A stretch of DNA of 64,000 bases from Verrucomicrobiaceae bacterium UBA1938 (GTDB lineage Bacteria > Verrucomicrobiota > Verrucomicrobiia > Verrucomicrobiales > Verrucomicrobiaceae): positions 478,242-542,241 of the forward strand of contig DDFC01000010.1 in NCBI GenBank assembly GCA_002336895.1, given 5' to 3'. Position numbers and translations under genes: made by a program. This document shows, one piece after another, positions 63,841 through 64,000 of this stretch. Positions within the stretch are counted from its first letter, which is position 1. The number at the start of each line of letters is the position of its first letter. The notes beneath the pieces are model-generated. The model worked only from the letters and a program-made list of their open reading frames with translations. It ran no database searches and was not told the DNA's origin.

Positions 63841-64000
63841 GCCCCCGCCACACCCAGCGCCCCCCCCCGCATGCACCCCACAACTGCGGATGATGCGTCC
63901 CCGCCGCCGCTGGTCCAGAATGCACTCACCGCCACACGGCCGTATCATTCCACCCCTCACACACACCACCCTTATGCTGGACATCGAATGCTGCCGCATC

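Larger units (their letters stand above)
63442..64000. other. Intergenic repeat-rich region, right edge
   Basis: No convincing gene. It holds three copies of a 64-bp repeat and two further hairpins (listed separately). An ATG at 63974 opens a plus-strand frame (MLDIECCRI) that runs off the edge and could be a gene start, but nine codons are too few to judge. Confidence 0.5.

Overview
GC-rich bacterial DNA, probably from a Verrucomicrobiota member. The reason is indirect: the 107-1066 protein ends in a 'DGLPDSW…NLFKYTAGLNP' module, and the 1087-4800 protein starts with an 'INYQGR' domain, both of which I associate with secreted proteins of that phylum. No rRNA, tRNA, CRISPR array or insertion sequence was seen.

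Most of the window (about 1 to 59,260) is one large paralogous array, almost entirely on the minus strand. Two families of cytoplasm-made proteins recur. Family N has 11 loci (some decayed) and begins MNPNSKKPGHLFFTPRTPWG. Family A has seven loci plus remnants and begins MAFLFSSSHLPATR. The two leaders share a core (LF, several residues, P, then TR) and share the DNA just before the start codon. Each family N gene normally lies just upstream of a secreted protein built of 42-residue kinesin-light-chain-type TPRs (13 such genes, two of them fused to a SurA-like parvulin). Each family A gene carries a different C-terminal domain (zincin, NlpC/P60-like amidase, two caspase-like His/Cys proteins, a DRYDWN domain twice, a lysozyme-like domain). 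In six of the seven the gene is followed at once, often with overlap, by a small secreted, lipidated or membrane-anchored protein. That is the layout of polymorphic toxin and immunity modules, with swapped C-termini, tandem duplication, an orphan toxin tail and a broken immunity gene.

Region by region: 1-4,800 is a large surface protein and partner, next to the promoter of another family A gene off the left edge; 5,017-34,876 is the family N/TPR/parvulin array; 34,877-46,152 has zincin, HEAT-repeat, amidase and caspase-like units; 46,289-59,261 has further family A units and the largest TPR protein; 59,459-63,441 (plus strand) is an unrelated H-NOX/hybrid histidine kinase operon for nitric-oxide or redox gas sensing; 63,442-64,000 holds intergenic hairpin repeats.

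Two regulatory signatures recur. Leader genes carry a palindrome close to TGGTAT-N3-ATACCA at a fixed distance from a CTTGC/CCCAAG block before the start. Most TPR genes carry their own promoter, TTGCCA-N17-TTTAAT. I infer a coordinately controlled arsenal of exported effectors and envelope-located partners. The export machine is not in the window and the biochemical activity of family N is unknown.
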